Counted from the stretch's first letter, positions 1 to 8,819 are shown. The stretch is DNA of 64,000 nucleotides from Neisseria leonii (GCF_028776105.2 NZ_CP145606.1:1426001-1490000), one strand, 5' to 3'. The notes: generated by a model not told the origin, from the sequence alone. Numbers and translations are program-made.

Positions 1-98
1 CCGTTTTACCGGTGCCGCAACCGCCTCAGCCGGATTTTCCGATCGATACCGGCAGCCGCTTTTACCGGATACCGGTATCCGTCCTGCCCCAAACCTGA
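1..98 (+). CDS. possible C-terminal end of a truncated gene
   Basis: The third forward frame is open from the window edge to a TGA at 96-98. It gives a short proline-rich tail ending in VSVLPQT. The stretch also holds a GGATACCGGTATCC palindrome that could be a REP remnant, so the open frame may be chance. The product is not recognisable. Only the sequence left of the window can decide. Confidence 0.2.
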   Translation, partial: VLPVPQPPQPDFPIDTGSRFYRIPVSVLPQT

Positions 99-107
99 TT
101 CAGAAAT

Positions 108-1898
108 TCAGACAGCCTCTGTACGCGCCAGCAGCCAATCGCGTGCCGCGCCGTCGGTCAGCGGCAGCAGGGCTTCGCGCACTTTGGCATGATAGGCGTT
201 CAGCCAGGCGGTTTCGCTTTCCGTCAGCAGCGCGCGCTCAATCAGGCGTGTGTCGATCGGGCAGAGTGTCAAATCTTCAAAATACAGGTAGCTGCCGAAT
301 GCGGTTTCCTGCGGTGCTTCGACTTTGCGGGCGGCCACCAGATTTTCGATGCGTATGCCCCATTGGCCGGGACGGTACAGCCCCGGTTCGTTGGACGTAA
401 TCATACCCTCGCGCATGGCGTGGTTGGGATTGGGTTGGGCGGTATAGGCAATGACCTGCGGGCCTTCGTGGACGTTCAGGAAATAGCCCACGCCGTGTCC
501 CGTGCCGTGGCCGTAATTGCATTGTGCCTGCCATAAGGGTTTGCGGCAGACGGCATCGAGCATCGGTGCCAAAATGCCTTCGGGGAAAACGGTTTCGGCC
601 AGCGCGATATGGGCTTTGAGCACCAGTGTGAAATCGCGGATTTGGGCGGCCGACGGTTGGCCCACAGGCACAACGCGCGTGATGTCGGTGGTGCCGCCCA
701 AATATTGGCCGCCCGAATCAATCAGCAGCAGGCCGTCGCCTTTAATCACGCTGTGCGCTTCGGGCGTGGCGCGGTAGTGCGGCAGCGCGCCGTTGGCGTT
801 GAAACCGGCAATGGTATCGAAGCTGGGCGAAATAAAACCCGGCTGCTTGGCACGTTCGTTCAACAGCATTTCATCGATATCGATTTCGGTCAGACGCACG
901 CCGTCGGCCAGTTTCTGCTCGAAATCGGCAAAAAACGCACACAAGGCCGCACCGTCATACGCCATCGCCTGCCGGATATGTGCCAGATCGGCAGCGGATT
1001 TCTGTGCCTTGAACAAGGTGCTCGGATTGATGTTTTCCACCAGGCGGACAGTGTCGGGCAGACGGTTCAAAGTAGACACAGCGGTTTTGTTCGGCTCAAT
1101 CAGCAAACTGCCCGAAACGCCGGCCAAATCCGCCGCAGCGGCGGCATAAGGGCGGGTTCGCACCGCTGCCGCTGCCAGAGCCTGCCGTGCGGCCGGATTG
1201 AGTTTGCCCTCATCGACATACAGAACGGCATCACCGGCACTCAGCAGCAGAAACGATAAAAAGACGGGGTTGAACGATACATCACTGCCGCGCAGATTGG
1301 TCAGCCACGCAATATCGTCCAGAGACGAAATGAAATGATAATCCGCCTCCTGCGCCAGCATGGCGGCACGCACGCGGCGGATTTTGTCGGCCGCGCTTTC
1401 GGATACATAGGCCGCATCGTGAGGATACACCGTTTCCTGCGGCAGCGGCGGCCGCTGCGGCCACACCGCACTGTTTAAATCCCCGTCCAGGTGCAGTGTC
1501 ATCTTCTTGGCGGCAAAAGCCGCTTCCAACTGGCGTTTGCCGCTTAAAGACAGCATATCGGCCGCCGCACCGGCGCGCGCGCCTTCGGGCAGATGTTGCG
1601 CCAGCCATTCGTGATACGGCGGCACTTCGCCCGCCTTTTGCAGCGTAATGCCGGAACCGGCCAACTGCGCGGCCGCCTGCTCCCAATAACGGCTGTCCAC
1701 CCACAAGCCCGCAGTATCGCGGCAAACCACCAAAGTCCCGACCGAGCCGGTAAAGCCGGAAAGATAACGGCGCGCCTGCCAGTGTTCGGGCAGGTATTCC
1801 GACAAATGCGGATCGGCCGACGGCACAATCCACGCGTCCAAACCGTGTTGCGCCATGTGTCCGCGCAAAGCGGCCAAAGTCTGTTGAACCTGATTCAT
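108..1898 (-). CDS. Xaa-Pro aminopeptidase (M24B, aminopeptidase P family)
   Basis: A 596-residue cytosolic metallopeptidase expected to remove the N-terminal residue from peptides with proline in second position. It has the long APP1-type layout: two creatinase-like N-terminal domains (about residues 1-300), the catalytic pita-bread M24 fold (about 305-530) and a C-terminal M24_C extension. The dinuclear metal ligands are visible: D394 (LLLIDSGG), D405 (TTDITR), H468 (GHGTGHGVG), E504 (SNEPGLY) and E518 (IRIENL). The ATG at 1898 follows an AGGGAAAA ribosome site. It lies 47 bases downstream of hemL in the same direction and may be co-transcribed. No signal peptide is seen. Confidence 0.93.
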   Translation of the reverse strand: MNQVQQTLAALRGHMAQHGLDAWIVPSADPHLSEYLPEHWQARRYLSGFTGSVGTLVVCRDTAGLWVDSRYWEQAAAQLAGSGITLQKAGEVPPYHEWLAQHLPEGARAGAAADMLSLSGKRQLEAAFAAKKMTLHLDGDLNSAVWPQRPPLPQETVYPHDAAYVSESAADKIRRVRAAMLAQEADYHFISSLDDIAWLTNLRGSDVSFNPVFLSFLLLSAGDAVLYVDEGKLNPAARQALAAAAVRTRPYAAAAADLAGVSGSLLIEPNKTAVSTLNRLPDTVRLVENINPSTLFKAQKSAADLAHIRQAMAYDGAALCAFFADFEQKLADGVRLTEIDIDEMLLNERAKQPGFISPSFDTIAGFNANGALPHYRATPEAHSVIKGDGLLLIDSGGQYLGGTTDITRVVPVGQPSAAQIRDFTLVLKAHIALAETVFPEGILAPMLDAVCRKPLWQAQCNYGHGTGHGVGYFLNVHEGPQVIAYTAQPNPNHAMREGMITSNEPGLYRPGQWGIRIENLVAARKVEAPQETAFGSYLYFEDLTLCPIDTRLIERALLTESETAWLNAYHAKVREALLPLTDGAARDWLLARTEAV

Positions 1899-1945
1899 GA
1901 TTTTCCCTAGGATTAGTATGTTGCAGAATACTGTCGATACGCTTT

Positions 1946-3229
1946 TCAGACGGCCATACGGTTAAAGACCGTTCGGGCGTGTGCCACGGTTTCATCAATC
2001 AATTCCGGCGTATGCGCGGCCGACATAAAGCAGGCTTCAAATGCCGAAGGGCCGAATGCCACGCCCTCGTCCAACATACCGTGGAAAAACCGCTTGAACG
2101 CTTCGGTATCGGACGCGGCCATATCGGCATAACTTTGCGGAATTTCTGCCGCAAAATACAGGCCGAACATACCGCCGACACAATCGGCGTTAAAGACCAC
2201 ACCCGCCTGTCCGGCCGCCTCCTTGAAGCCTTTGACCAGTTGTTCCGTGCGCGCACTCAGGTTTTCATAAAAACCCGCGCGGCGGATAATTTCCAGCGTT
2301 TTCAGACCGGCCGCCACCGCCACGGGGTTACCCGACAGCGTACCGGCCTGATACACGCCGCCCAAGGGCGAAATACATTCCATAATCTCGCGCCTGCCGC
2401 CGAAAGCCGCCAACGGCATACCGCCGCCGATGACCTTGCCCATCGTCGTCAAATCGGGCCGGATGCCGTGCAGCGACTGCACCCCGCCCAAGGCGGCACG
2501 AAAACCCGTCATCACTTCGTCGTAAATCAAAACGGCACCGTTCTGCTCGGTGATGCCGCGCAACAGTCGGACAAATTCGGCCGAGGGTTTCACCAGATTC
2601 ATATTGCCCGCCACCGGCTCCCAAATCACGCAGGCAATCTGCGCGCCGTATTCGGCAAAACAGGCTTCCAGCGCAGCCGTATCGTTATACGGCAGCACCA
2701 GCGTATGTTGCGTGAAATCAGACGGCACCCCTGCCGAACTCGGGTTGCCGAACGTGAGCAGACCGCTGCCCGCTTTGACCAACAGGCTGTCCGAATGACC
2801 GTGATAACAGCCTTCAAACTTCACAATTTTGTCGCGTCCGGTGTAACCGCGTGCCAGACGGATCGCGCTCATGGTCGCCTCTGTACCCGAGCTGACCAGA
2901 CGCAGCCGCTCCACCGAAGGCAGGGTTTCGGCAATCACTTCGGCCATCACGATTTCGGCCTCTGTGGGTGCACCGAACGACAAGCCGCCCAACGCCGCTT
3001 CGCGCACAGCCTCCACCACTTCGGGGTGCGCGTGGCCGACAACCGCAGGCCCCCACGAGCCGACATAATCGATATAACGCTGCCCGTTTTCGTCCCATAC
3101 AAACGCGCCTTCTGCCTTTTTAATAAAGCGCGGCACACCGCCCACACTGCCGAAAGCGCGTACGGGCGAATTGACCCCGCCGGGGATAATCTGTTGCGCG
3201 CGGCGGAAAAGCTGTTCGTTACGGTTCAT
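1946..3229 (-). CDS. hemL: glutamate-1-semialdehyde 2,1-aminomutase
   Basis: This PLP enzyme converts glutamate-1-semialdehyde to 5-aminolevulinate, the last step of the C5 route into haem. The 427-residue length is standard. The PLP lysine is K265 in [12 protein letters not shown], and [15 protein letters not shown] is the cofactor-phosphate-binding segment of class III aminotransferases. The stop codon lies inside a DNA uptake sequence: the last codons ATG GCC GTC TGA spell -MAV-stop. A HemJ-type protein is encoded about 3.7 kb away, but there is no haem operon. The gene is preceded by a REP-rich gap. Confidence 0.97.
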   Translation of the reverse strand: MNRNEQLFRRAQQIIPGGVNSPVRAFGSVGGVPRFIKKAEGAFVWDENGQRYIDYVGSWGPAVVGHAHPEVVEAVREAALGGLSFGAPTEAEIVMAEVIAETLPSVERLRLVSSGTEATMSAIRLARGYTGRDKIVKFEGCYHGHSDSLLVKAGSGLLTFGNPSSAGVPSDFTQHTLVLPYNDTAALEACFAEYGAQIACVIWEPVAGNMNLVKPSAEFVRLLRGITEQNGAVLIYDEVMTGFRAALGGVQSLHGIRPDLTTMGKVIGGGMPLAAFGGRREIMECISPLGGVYQAGTLSGNPVAVAAGLKTLEIIRRAGFYENLSARTEQLVKGFKEAAGQAGVVFNADCVGGMFGLYFAAEIPQSYADMAASDTEAFKRFFHGMLDEGVAFGPSAFEACFMSAAHTPELIDETVAHARTVFNRMAV

Positions 3230-3384
3230 CGTGATTCCTTAAAATTGAAAAAAGACAGCGCACTCAGGCCGTCTGAAAGCGGACGAATCGGGTTTTTGCG
3301 AAACTGAAACTGATGCGCAGACCGGACTCCAAAATCTGCAAAAAACAGTACTGCCATGTAAAACGGAACAATCCGGCCTGCACA

Positions 3385-3718
3385 GTAGGTCGGATACTGG
3401 TATCCGACAAAAGCATACCCGCCACGTCGGATTTGAAAATCCGACCTACAGCCATACTGCGCAGCACAGTAGGTCGGATACTGGTATCCGACAAAAAGCA
3501 TACCCGCCATGTCGGATTTGAAAATCCGACCTACTCAGCCAAAACGGCATTCCTGTCTCACAGTAAGATTCCCGAATCCGACAAAAGCAGTATTGCTGTC
3601 AGATGGAATAATCCGACCTACTCAGCTGCGCTCATTTTAGCTACGCAGCACCGTAGGTCGGATACTTGTATCCGACAAAAAACATACCCGCCGTGTCGGA
3701 TACAAGTATCCGACCTAC
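3385..3718. repeat. cluster of three REPIN-like paired palindromes
   Basis: Three copies (3385-3449, 3469-3534, 3653-3718) share one design: GTAGGTCGGAT-loop-ATCCGACA, a short A-rich spacer with CATACCCGCC, then the inverse element ending in CCGACCTAC. The loops differ within and between copies (ACTGGT, TTGAAA, ACTTGT, ACAAGT). The 696-base gap between hemL and the MetS-like gene holds these pairs, single half-elements (around 3610) and a DUS hairpin. No credible gene is seen in it. Confidence 0.75.
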
Positions 3719-3778
3719 TGTCAGGCAAAACGGCATTCCAGCCTCGCAAACAGGCACGACACACCATTTAGCTGCGCA

Positions 3779-3812
3779 GAAACGGTGCTTTGCACCGTTT
3801 TCAGACGGCCTG
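3779..3812. repeat. DUS-linked GC hairpin
   Basis: The sequence is AGAAACGGTGC-TTT-GCACCGTTTTCAGACGGCCTG: a small hairpin with AACGGTGC/GCACCGTT arms fused to an inverted DNA uptake sequence. The same composite recurs at about 8650, 9306, 11055 and 55200. Confidence 0.65.
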
Positions 3813-3877
3813 TCCGCCGTTATCCTGTCAAAACTGTTATTTTAACAGCTGCCGTGCCGCACCCCAAGCCGCCAAAT

Positions 3878-3911
3878 GCAAAACCTGCCGCATCAGAACG
3901 GCAGGTTTTGC
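3878..3911 (-). terminator. rho-independent terminator of the symporter operon
   Basis: A perfect 13-bp inverted repeat (GCAAAACCTGCCG / CGGCAGGTTTTGC) with an 8-base loop starts 15 bases beyond the stop of the small subunit. It would end the transcript of the symporter and its MetS-like partner. Confidence 0.75.
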
Positions 3912-3925
3912 ATGGTTGCGGCCGG

Positions 3926-4018
3926 TTATTCTTTCGGCAGGCGCAGGACGGATACAATCAGACCGCCCCAGATCACCACCAAAGCCACCAGCATCATCAC
4001 AATGGCAATTGCACTCAT
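3926..4018 (-). CDS. MetS-family small subunit of NSS transporter (30 aa)
   Basis: A 30-residue protein starting [18 protein letters not shown] and ending VLRLPKE. It is one transmembrane helix with a short charged tail, typical of MetS, the small subunit of NSS methionine/alanine importers (MetP-MetS in Corynebacterium). The start overlaps the stop of the symporter gene as ATGA (4015-4018), and GGAGACG precedes it inside that gene, which points to translational coupling. It probably stabilises or activates the large subunit in the inner membrane. The substrate (methionine, alanine or another neutral amino acid) cannot be read from sequence. Confidence 0.82.
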   Translation of the reverse strand: MSAIAIVMMLVALVVIWGGLIVSVLRLPKE

Positions 4019-5532
4019 GAATCGTCTCCTTCACGGTAATTGTCGGCACCGTCGTGCCAAGCCAGTTTCGACAGGATAAAGGCCAGGACAATCAGGCCGA
4101 CGGCCATCGCCCAGCCGAACGTGCCCACAAACCAAGACGGATAGCCTTCATAGCCGTTTTGGGCCACTTTGAGTATTTCGGATACCAGCATATAGGTCAG
4201 CACGACGGGCGTGATGATGCCCGCAAACAGTTTCCAGCCCGCACCCAGCTTGAACGACGAAACCGAATTGATGTGCGCGGCCAGAATATCGAAACGCTTG
4301 GTCAGCATAATCGCGCAGATAGATGCAAAGCCCACGGCAACGATACCGAAACTATTGACGAATTTGTCCATCACATCCAGTACCGGCAGGCCGGTCGTCG
4401 TGCCGAACAGCAGCGTCGATACCGCCATCAGCGGCAGGCCGACGGCAAACGTTGCCGTGATGCGGTTCCAGCGCAATTTGTCCTGAACGGCGGCAATCAC
4501 CACTTCGAGAATCGAAATCAGCGAAGTGATACCGGCAAATACCAGCGAACCGAAAAACAGCACGCCGATAACCGAACCGAACGGGGCTTTGTCGATAATG
4601 GTCGGGAACGCGATAAAGGCCAGGCCGATGCCCGATGTCGCCACTTCGCTCACTTCTTTACCCGCCGACACCGCCATAAAGCCCAACGCGGCAAAGACGC
4701 CGATACCGGCCAGCAGCTCGAAACTGCTGTTGGCAAAACCCACCACCATACCGGTGCCGGTCAGGTCGGTCTGCTTTTTCAGGTAGGAAGCATAGGTAAT
4801 CATGATGCCGAAACAGATCGACAGCGAAAAGAAAATTTGACCGTAAGCGGCAATCCAGACGGTCGGCTCGGCCAACTTGCTCCAATCGGGGGTAAACAGG
4901 GCGTTCAAGCCTTTGGCCGCACCGTCAAGCGTCAGCGAGCTGAGCACCAGAACAATAAACATCACAGTCAAAAGCGGCATAAAGAACACCGAAGATTTGC
5001 CTACACCGTTCTGCACACCCAAAGCCATAATCAGCAACACGGCGATCCACACACCGATCAGCGGGCCGACGATGGTATCGACAAAATCGAAACCCACGCC
5101 CACTTCTTTGGACATTTTCAGAAAGTCGCCGAAGAAGAATGCCGCCGGATCCGCACCCCAGCCGCTGTTGAAGGCGTAGTAGGTGTAACTGGCCGCCCAG
5201 CCGATAATCACGGCATAGTAAACGGCGATAATCACATTAATCAGCACCTGCCACCAGCCGAAAGTTTCAAAGCTTTTGCTCAGGCGGCGGAATGCCAAAG
5301 GCGCCGAACCGCGGTATTTGTGGCCGATGGCATAGTCGAGGAACAGCAGCGGGATACCGGCGGTCAGCAGAGCCACCAGATAAGGCAGGATAAACGCACC
5401 GCCACCGTTGTCGTAAGCGATATAGGGGAAACGCCAGATATTGCCCAAGCCGACTGCCGAGCCGATGGCGGCAAACATAAACATCCGCCGGCTGGAGAAG
5501 GTTGCGCGTTCTGATTGCTGTGTGTTGGACAC
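4015..5532 (-). CDS. NSS-family Na+-dependent amino-acid symporter
   Basis: A polytopic inner-membrane protein of 505 residues with about 11-12 helices, of the LeuT fold. The N-terminal signature [33 protein letters not shown] is split here as [13 protein letters not shown] followed by NGGGAF, the unwound TM1 Na+/substrate site of the family. I place the start at the GTG at 5532, which follows GGAGG by seven bases. The frame is open further upstream to an ATG at 5574, but those residues (MFHVKKNK) are not family-like and lack a ribosome site. It is coupled to a MetS-like subunit by an ATGA overlap, which places it in the MetP-like branch. Confidence 0.93.
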   Translation of the reverse strand: MSNTQQSERATFSSRRMFMFAAIGSAVGLGNIWRFPYIAYDNGGGAFILPYLVALLTAGIPLLFLDYAIGHKYRGSAPLAFRRLSKSFETFGWWQVLINVIIAVYYAVIIGWAASYTYYAFNSGWGADPAAFFFGDFLKMSKEVGVGFDFVDTIVGPLIGVWIAVLLIMALGVQNGVGKSSVFFMPLLTVMFIVLVLSSLTLDGAAKGLNALFTPDWSKLAEPTVWIAAYGQIFFSLSICFGIMITYASYLKKQTDLTGTGMVVGFANSSFELLAGIGVFAALGFMAVSAGKEVSEVATSGIGLAFIAFPTIIDKAPFGSVIGVLFFGSLVFAGITSLISILEVVIAAVQDKLRWNRITATFAVGLPLMAVSTLLFGTTTGLPVLDVMDKFVNSFGIVAVGFASICAIMLTKRFDILAAHINSVSSFKLGAGWKLFAGIITPVVLTYMLVSEILKVAQNGYEGYPSWFVGTFGWAMAVGLIVLAFILSKLAWHDGADNYREGDDS

Positions 5533-5592
5533 AATACACCTCCGAAAGGTTTTGTTTTTCTTCACATGAAACATTTAACAGGATAAAGAAAA

Positions 5593-5627
5593 GGAACGGT
5601 AGCGGCACACCTGCCGATTCCGTTACC
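5593..5627 (-). terminator. hairpin with T-run between CYTH gene and symporter
   Basis: On the minus strand GGTAACGG-AAT-CGGCA-GGTG-TGCCG-CTA-CCGTTCC folds into a two-part stem and is followed by TTTTCTTT. It lies after the CYTH gene and about 60 bases before the symporter start. It could be the CYTH terminator or an attenuator in the symporter leader. An AT-DUS (ATGCCGTCTGAA) lies at about 5687-5698. Confidence 0.5.
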
Positions 5628-5712
5628 TATCTTTTCAAAAGTTTGCAGCAAAAAACGTCTTGATGCAACAAAAAGATGCCGTCTGAACAGCGGCGGTGTG
5701 CTTTTGCGGCTT

Positions 5713-6228
5713 TTACGCCCCCTGGCCGTCGGCGGGAACGGCACGTTCCTCAGCCGTCCATGCCGAATAAGGGCGGGTACTTAAATACGCATTGGTGTAA
5801 CGGCCGTGCGCGGTAATCTCCGCACCCAGCCAATCGGGGCGCGGATAACCGGCATTTTCATCGGCCAATTCCAGTTCAACCACCACCAAAGGCGCGTTGT
5901 CGCCGAAATACTCGTCGATTTCAAATACATGACCCTGCTCATGCACTTCATAGCGGTGTTTTTCCAGACGGAACGGGCACAGCGTGCGCATCATGGTTTC
6001 CGCATCTGCCGGCGGGATTTCGTATTCAAACTCGCTGCGCGACACGTCGGAAAGGTAGCCTTTCAAAGTCAGCCAAGCCCGATTGCCGATAATGCGCACC
6101 CGAATGGTGCACGCCTGATCCACGCTCAAATAGCCCTGCCGTATCAGGCGCGGCGTCCCCGCCACCGCCCGCCAACCGTCATGCGCCGGCAGAAAGCGGC
6201 GTTCGATTTCGATATTTGCGTTACTCAT
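5713..6228 (-). CDS. CYTH-domain protein (triphosphate tunnel enzyme family)
   Basis: A 171-residue cytosolic protein with the N-terminal CYTH signature NIEIERRFL, an ExE(R/K)-type metal/triphosphate motif, then the alternating charged strands of the tunnel fold: TIRVRI, WLTLKG, EFEYEI, EKHRYEV, FEIDEYFG and VVVELELADE. Family members hydrolyse inorganic triphosphate or thiamine triphosphate, or make cAMP; short single-domain bacterial forms are usually triphosphatases. I start at the ATG at 6228; an in-frame TTG sits directly before it. The exact substrate cannot be told. Confidence 0.85.
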   Translation of the reverse strand: MSNANIEIERRFLPAHDGWRAVAGTPRLIRQGYLSVDQACTIRVRIIGNRAWLTLKGYLSDVSRSEFEYEIPPADAETMMRTLCPFRLEKHRYEVHEQGHVFEIDEYFGDNAPLVVVELELADENAGYPRPDWLGAEITAHGRYTNAYLSTRPYSAWTAEERAVPADGQGA

Positions 6229-6253
6229 CAAAATATTCCGTTTATTCCATCAA

Positions 6254-6401
6254 AATGCCGTCTGAAAAGTAGGTCGGATTTTTAAATCCGACATGATTTG
6301 GCGGCGGGCTGCTTTTTGCCGGAAACAGGCAAAAATCACGACAAAAAATGAATGTCGGACAATGTCGGATTTGAAAATCCGACCTACTTTTCAGACGGCC
6401 T
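6254..6401. repeat. REPIN-like pair flanked by inverted DUS
   Basis: An AT-DUS (ATGCCGTCTGAAAA) runs straight into GTAGGTCGGATTTTTAAATCCGACA. After about 65 bases the inverse REP (TGTCGGATTTGAAAATCCG, then ACCTAC) runs into TTTTCAGACGGCC. The unit is therefore DUS-REP-spacer-REP-DUS with mirror symmetry. It overlaps the 3' end of the acetyltransferase gene. Confidence 0.7.
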
Positions 6402-6923
6402 ACCTGCTCTATGGCAGCCGTTAGGGCGCACTGGGGCACGGGTAAAAATCCGCACTTCGCTAGTGACCGCACCCAATTGAAAAGGCTTGCGCGCGCCGCT
6501 GTCTTCATAACCGAGCGAACGCCAGAACGGCTCGGCCAAACGGGCATTGCTGCCCACGATGCCCAAACGCAGAGTCCGAATACCGGCGCGCTCATCCAGC
6601 CGCGCCAAATAAGCCTCATGCAAAGCCCGCCCCACACCGCGCGCCCGACTGTCGGGGTGCACCAGCAGCAGGCCGATATGCGCGGTTTGCGCAGTCGGAA
6701 AGCCGACCACGGCAATCAGTATGCCGACCAAACGGCTACCCTCGAATGCGCCCAACAGAATCGGCGCACCGCTGATACCGGGCGGAAACTGCGTCAGATT
6801 TTCCCGGGCGGAACCGGGTTCGGCCGGTCGGCCGGAGATATTGAGAAAATAATCCGGTGTCTGCCCGTACAGGGTTTGCACCAGACCGGCATCATGAGCC
6901 GTCAGGCTGCGGATTGCCGTCAT
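6384..6923 (-). CDS. GNAT-family N-acetyltransferase
   Basis: A 179-residue protein with a GNAT core: the acetyl-CoA loop is V-HPDSRARGVGRALHEAY (about residues 108-125, an RGxGxA-type motif A), followed by TLRLGIVGSNARLAEPFWRSLGYE (split as LRLGIVGSN and FWRSLGYED), the usual motif B for small-molecule acetylation. The substrate is unknown. The C-terminus is odd: the last residues RPSEK are read from a DNA uptake sequence (AGG CCG TCT GAA AAG) and the stop TAG is the head of a REP element. The original stop may have been lost or replaced when the repeat arrived. Confidence 0.88.
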   Translation of the reverse strand: MTAIRSLTAHDAGLVQTLYGQTPDYFLNISGRPAEPGSARENLTQFPPGISGAPILLGAFEGSRLVGILIAVVGFPTAQTAHIGLLLVHPDSRARGVGRALHEAYLARLDERAGIRTLRLGIVGSNARLAEPFWRSLGYEDSGARKPFQLGAVTSEVRIFTRAPVRPNGCHRAGRPSEK

Positions 6924-6948
6924 ACCGGCTCCTCAATCTTAAAAAATC

Positions 6949-7371
6949 TTAAAAAGGTTTGAACACGGCCAGATACAGTGCCGCCATCAGAAACAATACG
7001 GGAATTTCGTTAAACACGCGGAACCATGTATGCGAATGGCGGTTGCGCTCTTCCTGAAAATCCAGCAGCAGACGGTAGCAGTAGAAATGGTAGGCCAGCA
7101 GAATCACACCGATGGTGATTTTGGTATGCACCCAGCCCTGCCGCCACCAGCCGGTCAGAAAGGGAATCGCCAAACCGCACACCAGCGCACCGATGCCCAG
7201 CGGCGTCATAAATTTCCACAGCCGCCGCGCCATACCCAGCAGCCGCCGGTATTCCCCCTTGTCGGCCGGATCGGTTTGGGCCAGATTGACAAAAATGCGC
7301 GGCAGGTAAAACAGACCGGCGAACCAGCCGACGATAAAAAAAAGATGCAGCAGTTTGAACCACAAATACAT
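6949..7371 (-). CDS. hemJ: HemJ-type protoporphyrinogen oxidase / CopD-family membrane protein
   Basis: A 140-residue inner-membrane protein with four predicted helices. It matches the HemJ (UPF0093) pattern: an N-terminal LWFKLLHLFFIVGWFAGL region with conserved H9 and the FYLPRIFV motif, W-HTK (H82, K84) in the third helix, then HSHTWFRVFNEIPVL and a KPF end. HemJ oxidises protoporphyrinogen IX to protoporphyrin IX. Databases often call it CopD-family. It lies between the acetyltransferase and YdcF-like genes, all on the minus strand with short gaps. Confidence 0.83.
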   Translation of the reverse strand: MYLWFKLLHLFFIVGWFAGLFYLPRIFVNLAQTDPADKGEYRRLLGMARRLWKFMTPLGIGALVCGLAIPFLTGWWRQGWVHTKITIGVILLAYHFYCYRLLLDFQEERNRHSHTWFRVFNEIPVLFLMAALYLAVFKPF

Positions 7372-7391
7372 AAAACACTTTCAGCAGGAAA

Positions 7392-8075
7392 TTATTCGGA
7401 ATCCGGCAGACGGCGCGCCGACGGTACAACCCAATCCAGCAGGCGGCCGCCCCAATCCGCCACATAATATGCAAACAGCAGCGAAGTTTCCTGCCACCAA
7501 AACCGCCACTTTTCCCACCCTTTGCTGTAACGCGTGGTGGGCGTGGGCGATAAGTCCGCCGCCAAACCCAAACGGCGCGCCATCGCCGCCGCACGCGCCA
7601 AATGAAACGGGTCGCTGACCAACACCACCCGCCCCAAACCCTGACCGGCCAATACCGGACGGATATTGCGCAGATTTCCGTAAGTATCGCGCGAGGTGTT
7701 TTCCAGCACCATATCGCGCAGCGGTACACCCTGGCGCGAAGCATAACGCCGTCCCACTTCGGCCTCGGTCATAAACCCGGGCTTGGGCGTCCCGCCGGTA
7801 AACGCCAGTTTGCCGACCTTGCCGCTCTGATACAGTACAATCGCATGATTAATCCGTTCGCGGAACACCGGCGAGGGACGCACATCCCACGCCGCCGCCC
7901 CCAGCACCACCGCCGCATCACCGCGGTAATCTTCCGGCAGCGTTTGCTGCGCATAGTAATACACCTCGCCCCCGCACCAGAGAAACAGCAGCACCGCCGC
8001 CAACACACTCAGCTTGATTCCGCGCCAGACGTAACGCCACAGGGTGCGGCCGGGCCGTTTGAACGGGAAACGCAT
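7392..8075 (-). CDS. YdcF/SanA-like DUF218 membrane-anchored protein
   Basis: A 227-residue protein with a short cytosolic basic N-terminus (about residues 1-15), one membrane anchor (about 17-37) and a periplasmic DUF218 domain. Domain marks are VVLGAAAWDVRPSPVFRERI (split: VVLGAAAWD, PSPVFRERI), FTGG, E/A-R repeats, LENTSRDTYGN and VVLVSDPFHLARA. Members such as SanA and ElyC affect envelope integrity or peptidoglycan-precursor turnover, but their chemistry is unsettled. The start at 8075 lies three bases after the stop of the ArsC-like gene, so the two are likely one transcript. Confidence 0.86.
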   Translation of the reverse strand: MRFPFKRPGRTLWRYVWRGIKLSVLAAVLLFLWCGGEVYYYAQQTLPEDYRGDAAVVLGAAAWDVRPSPVFRERINHAIVLYQSGKVGKLAFTGGTPKPGFMTEAEVGRRYASRQGVPLRDMVLENTSRDTYGNLRNIRPVLAGQGLGRVVLVSDPFHLARAAAMARRLGLAADLSPTPTTRYSKGWEKWRFWWQETSLLFAYYVADWGGRLLDWVVPSARRLPDSE

Positions 8076-8078
8076 GAT

Positions 8079-8444
8079 TCAGACGGCCTCTGCCACCAGC
8101 GCGGCAATCTTTTCCAACGGCCGCCCGATGGCCGCCCGTCCGCCGTACACCGCCAGCGGCCGCTCCAACAACACCGGCTCGGCCGCCAGCGCGGCCAGCA
8201 ATGCCGCCTGCGTCAAATCGGGATGATCCAAATCCGCCGCCCGATACGCCGCCTCCTTGCGCCGCATCATCATGCGCACATCTTCCGCGCCCAGCATGGC
8301 GGCCAGACGCGCCAGCGTATCCGCATCGGGCGGCGTTTTCAGATATTCCACCACCTGCACGGCATAACCGTTCTGCCGCAGCCAGTCCAAAGCCTCGCGC
8401 GACTTGGAACAGCGCGGATTGTGATACAGCACCACTTCGCCCAT
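8079..8444 (-). CDS. ArsC-family arsenate reductase-like protein
   Basis: A 121-residue thioredoxin-fold protein beginning MGEVVLYHNPRCSKSREALD. The catalytic CSKSR motif has C12, and RP-AV (residues about 95-100) matches the second arginine region of glutaredoxin-dependent ArsC. The true ATG is 8444 with GGGGGAG upstream. The family reduces arsenate to arsenite with glutathione/glutaredoxin. In Neisseriaceae such genes usually stand apart from ars operons, as here, so the role in arsenic handling is inferred only. The end -EAV-stop is read from GAG GCC GTC TGA, a DNA uptake sequence. Confidence 0.88.
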   Translation of the reverse strand: MGEVVLYHNPRCSKSREALDWLRQNGYAVQVVEYLKTPPDADTLARLAAMLGAEDVRMMMRRKEAAYRAADLDHPDLTQAALLAALAAEPVLLERPLAVYGGRAAIGRPLEKIAALVAEAV

Positions 8445-8569
8445 GATTTTCTCCCCCTTTATCACCGCAATCAGAAACCAAAAGTCAAACTGCCCGGGAA
8501 AGGCCGTCTGAAATCCCTTCAACCGTACAAACCAGCCTTACCCGTTTGAACCTGGCTACGCTCCTCATT

Positions 8570-8683
8570 GTAGTCGGATACTTGTATCCGACAAAAGAAA
8601 CCAAGTCGGATTTGAAAATCCGACCTACAATCTTCTAAGTTTCAGCTACGCAGAAACGGTGCTGCGCACCGTTTTCAGACGGC
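8570..8683. repeat. REPIN-like pair plus DUS-linked hairpin
   Basis: GTAGTCGGATACTTGTATCCGACA (8570-8593; note a lost G in the head) faces GTCGGATTTGAAAATCCGAC-CTAC, ending at 8628. It is followed by AGCTACGCAGAAACGGTGCTG, split from CGCACCGTTTTCAGACGGCC. The gap from 8445 to 8819 holds only these repeats and a DUS at about 8502. Confidence 0.7.
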
Positions 8684-8819
8684 CAATATATCTTTACGCC
8701 ATTTTACACGCTTGCCGCTGCCTTGTCTGCCGCACAGCCGTACGCCTTTTGTCCCCGCGCAAAAAAACACCCGCCAAACAGGTTACAATACCGCCTTACC
8801 CGCCTTATCAGGAGCTCCC

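Noticed and set aside
1282..1998. A 238-codon minus-strand frame overlapping the aminopeptidase
   Set aside because: It is a second frame of the aminopeptidase gene with Arg/Gly-rich translation and spans the gap to hemL.
3385..3718. Correia (NEMIS) elements
   Set aside because: The palindromes lack the TATAG ends and inner sequence of Correia elements. Their GTAG head and TCGGAT stem are a different family.
3313..3771. A 152-codon frame between hemL and the symporter operon
   Set aside because: It is a translation of REP palindromes (repeated VGRILVSDK-type peptides), which stay open because the units are similar.
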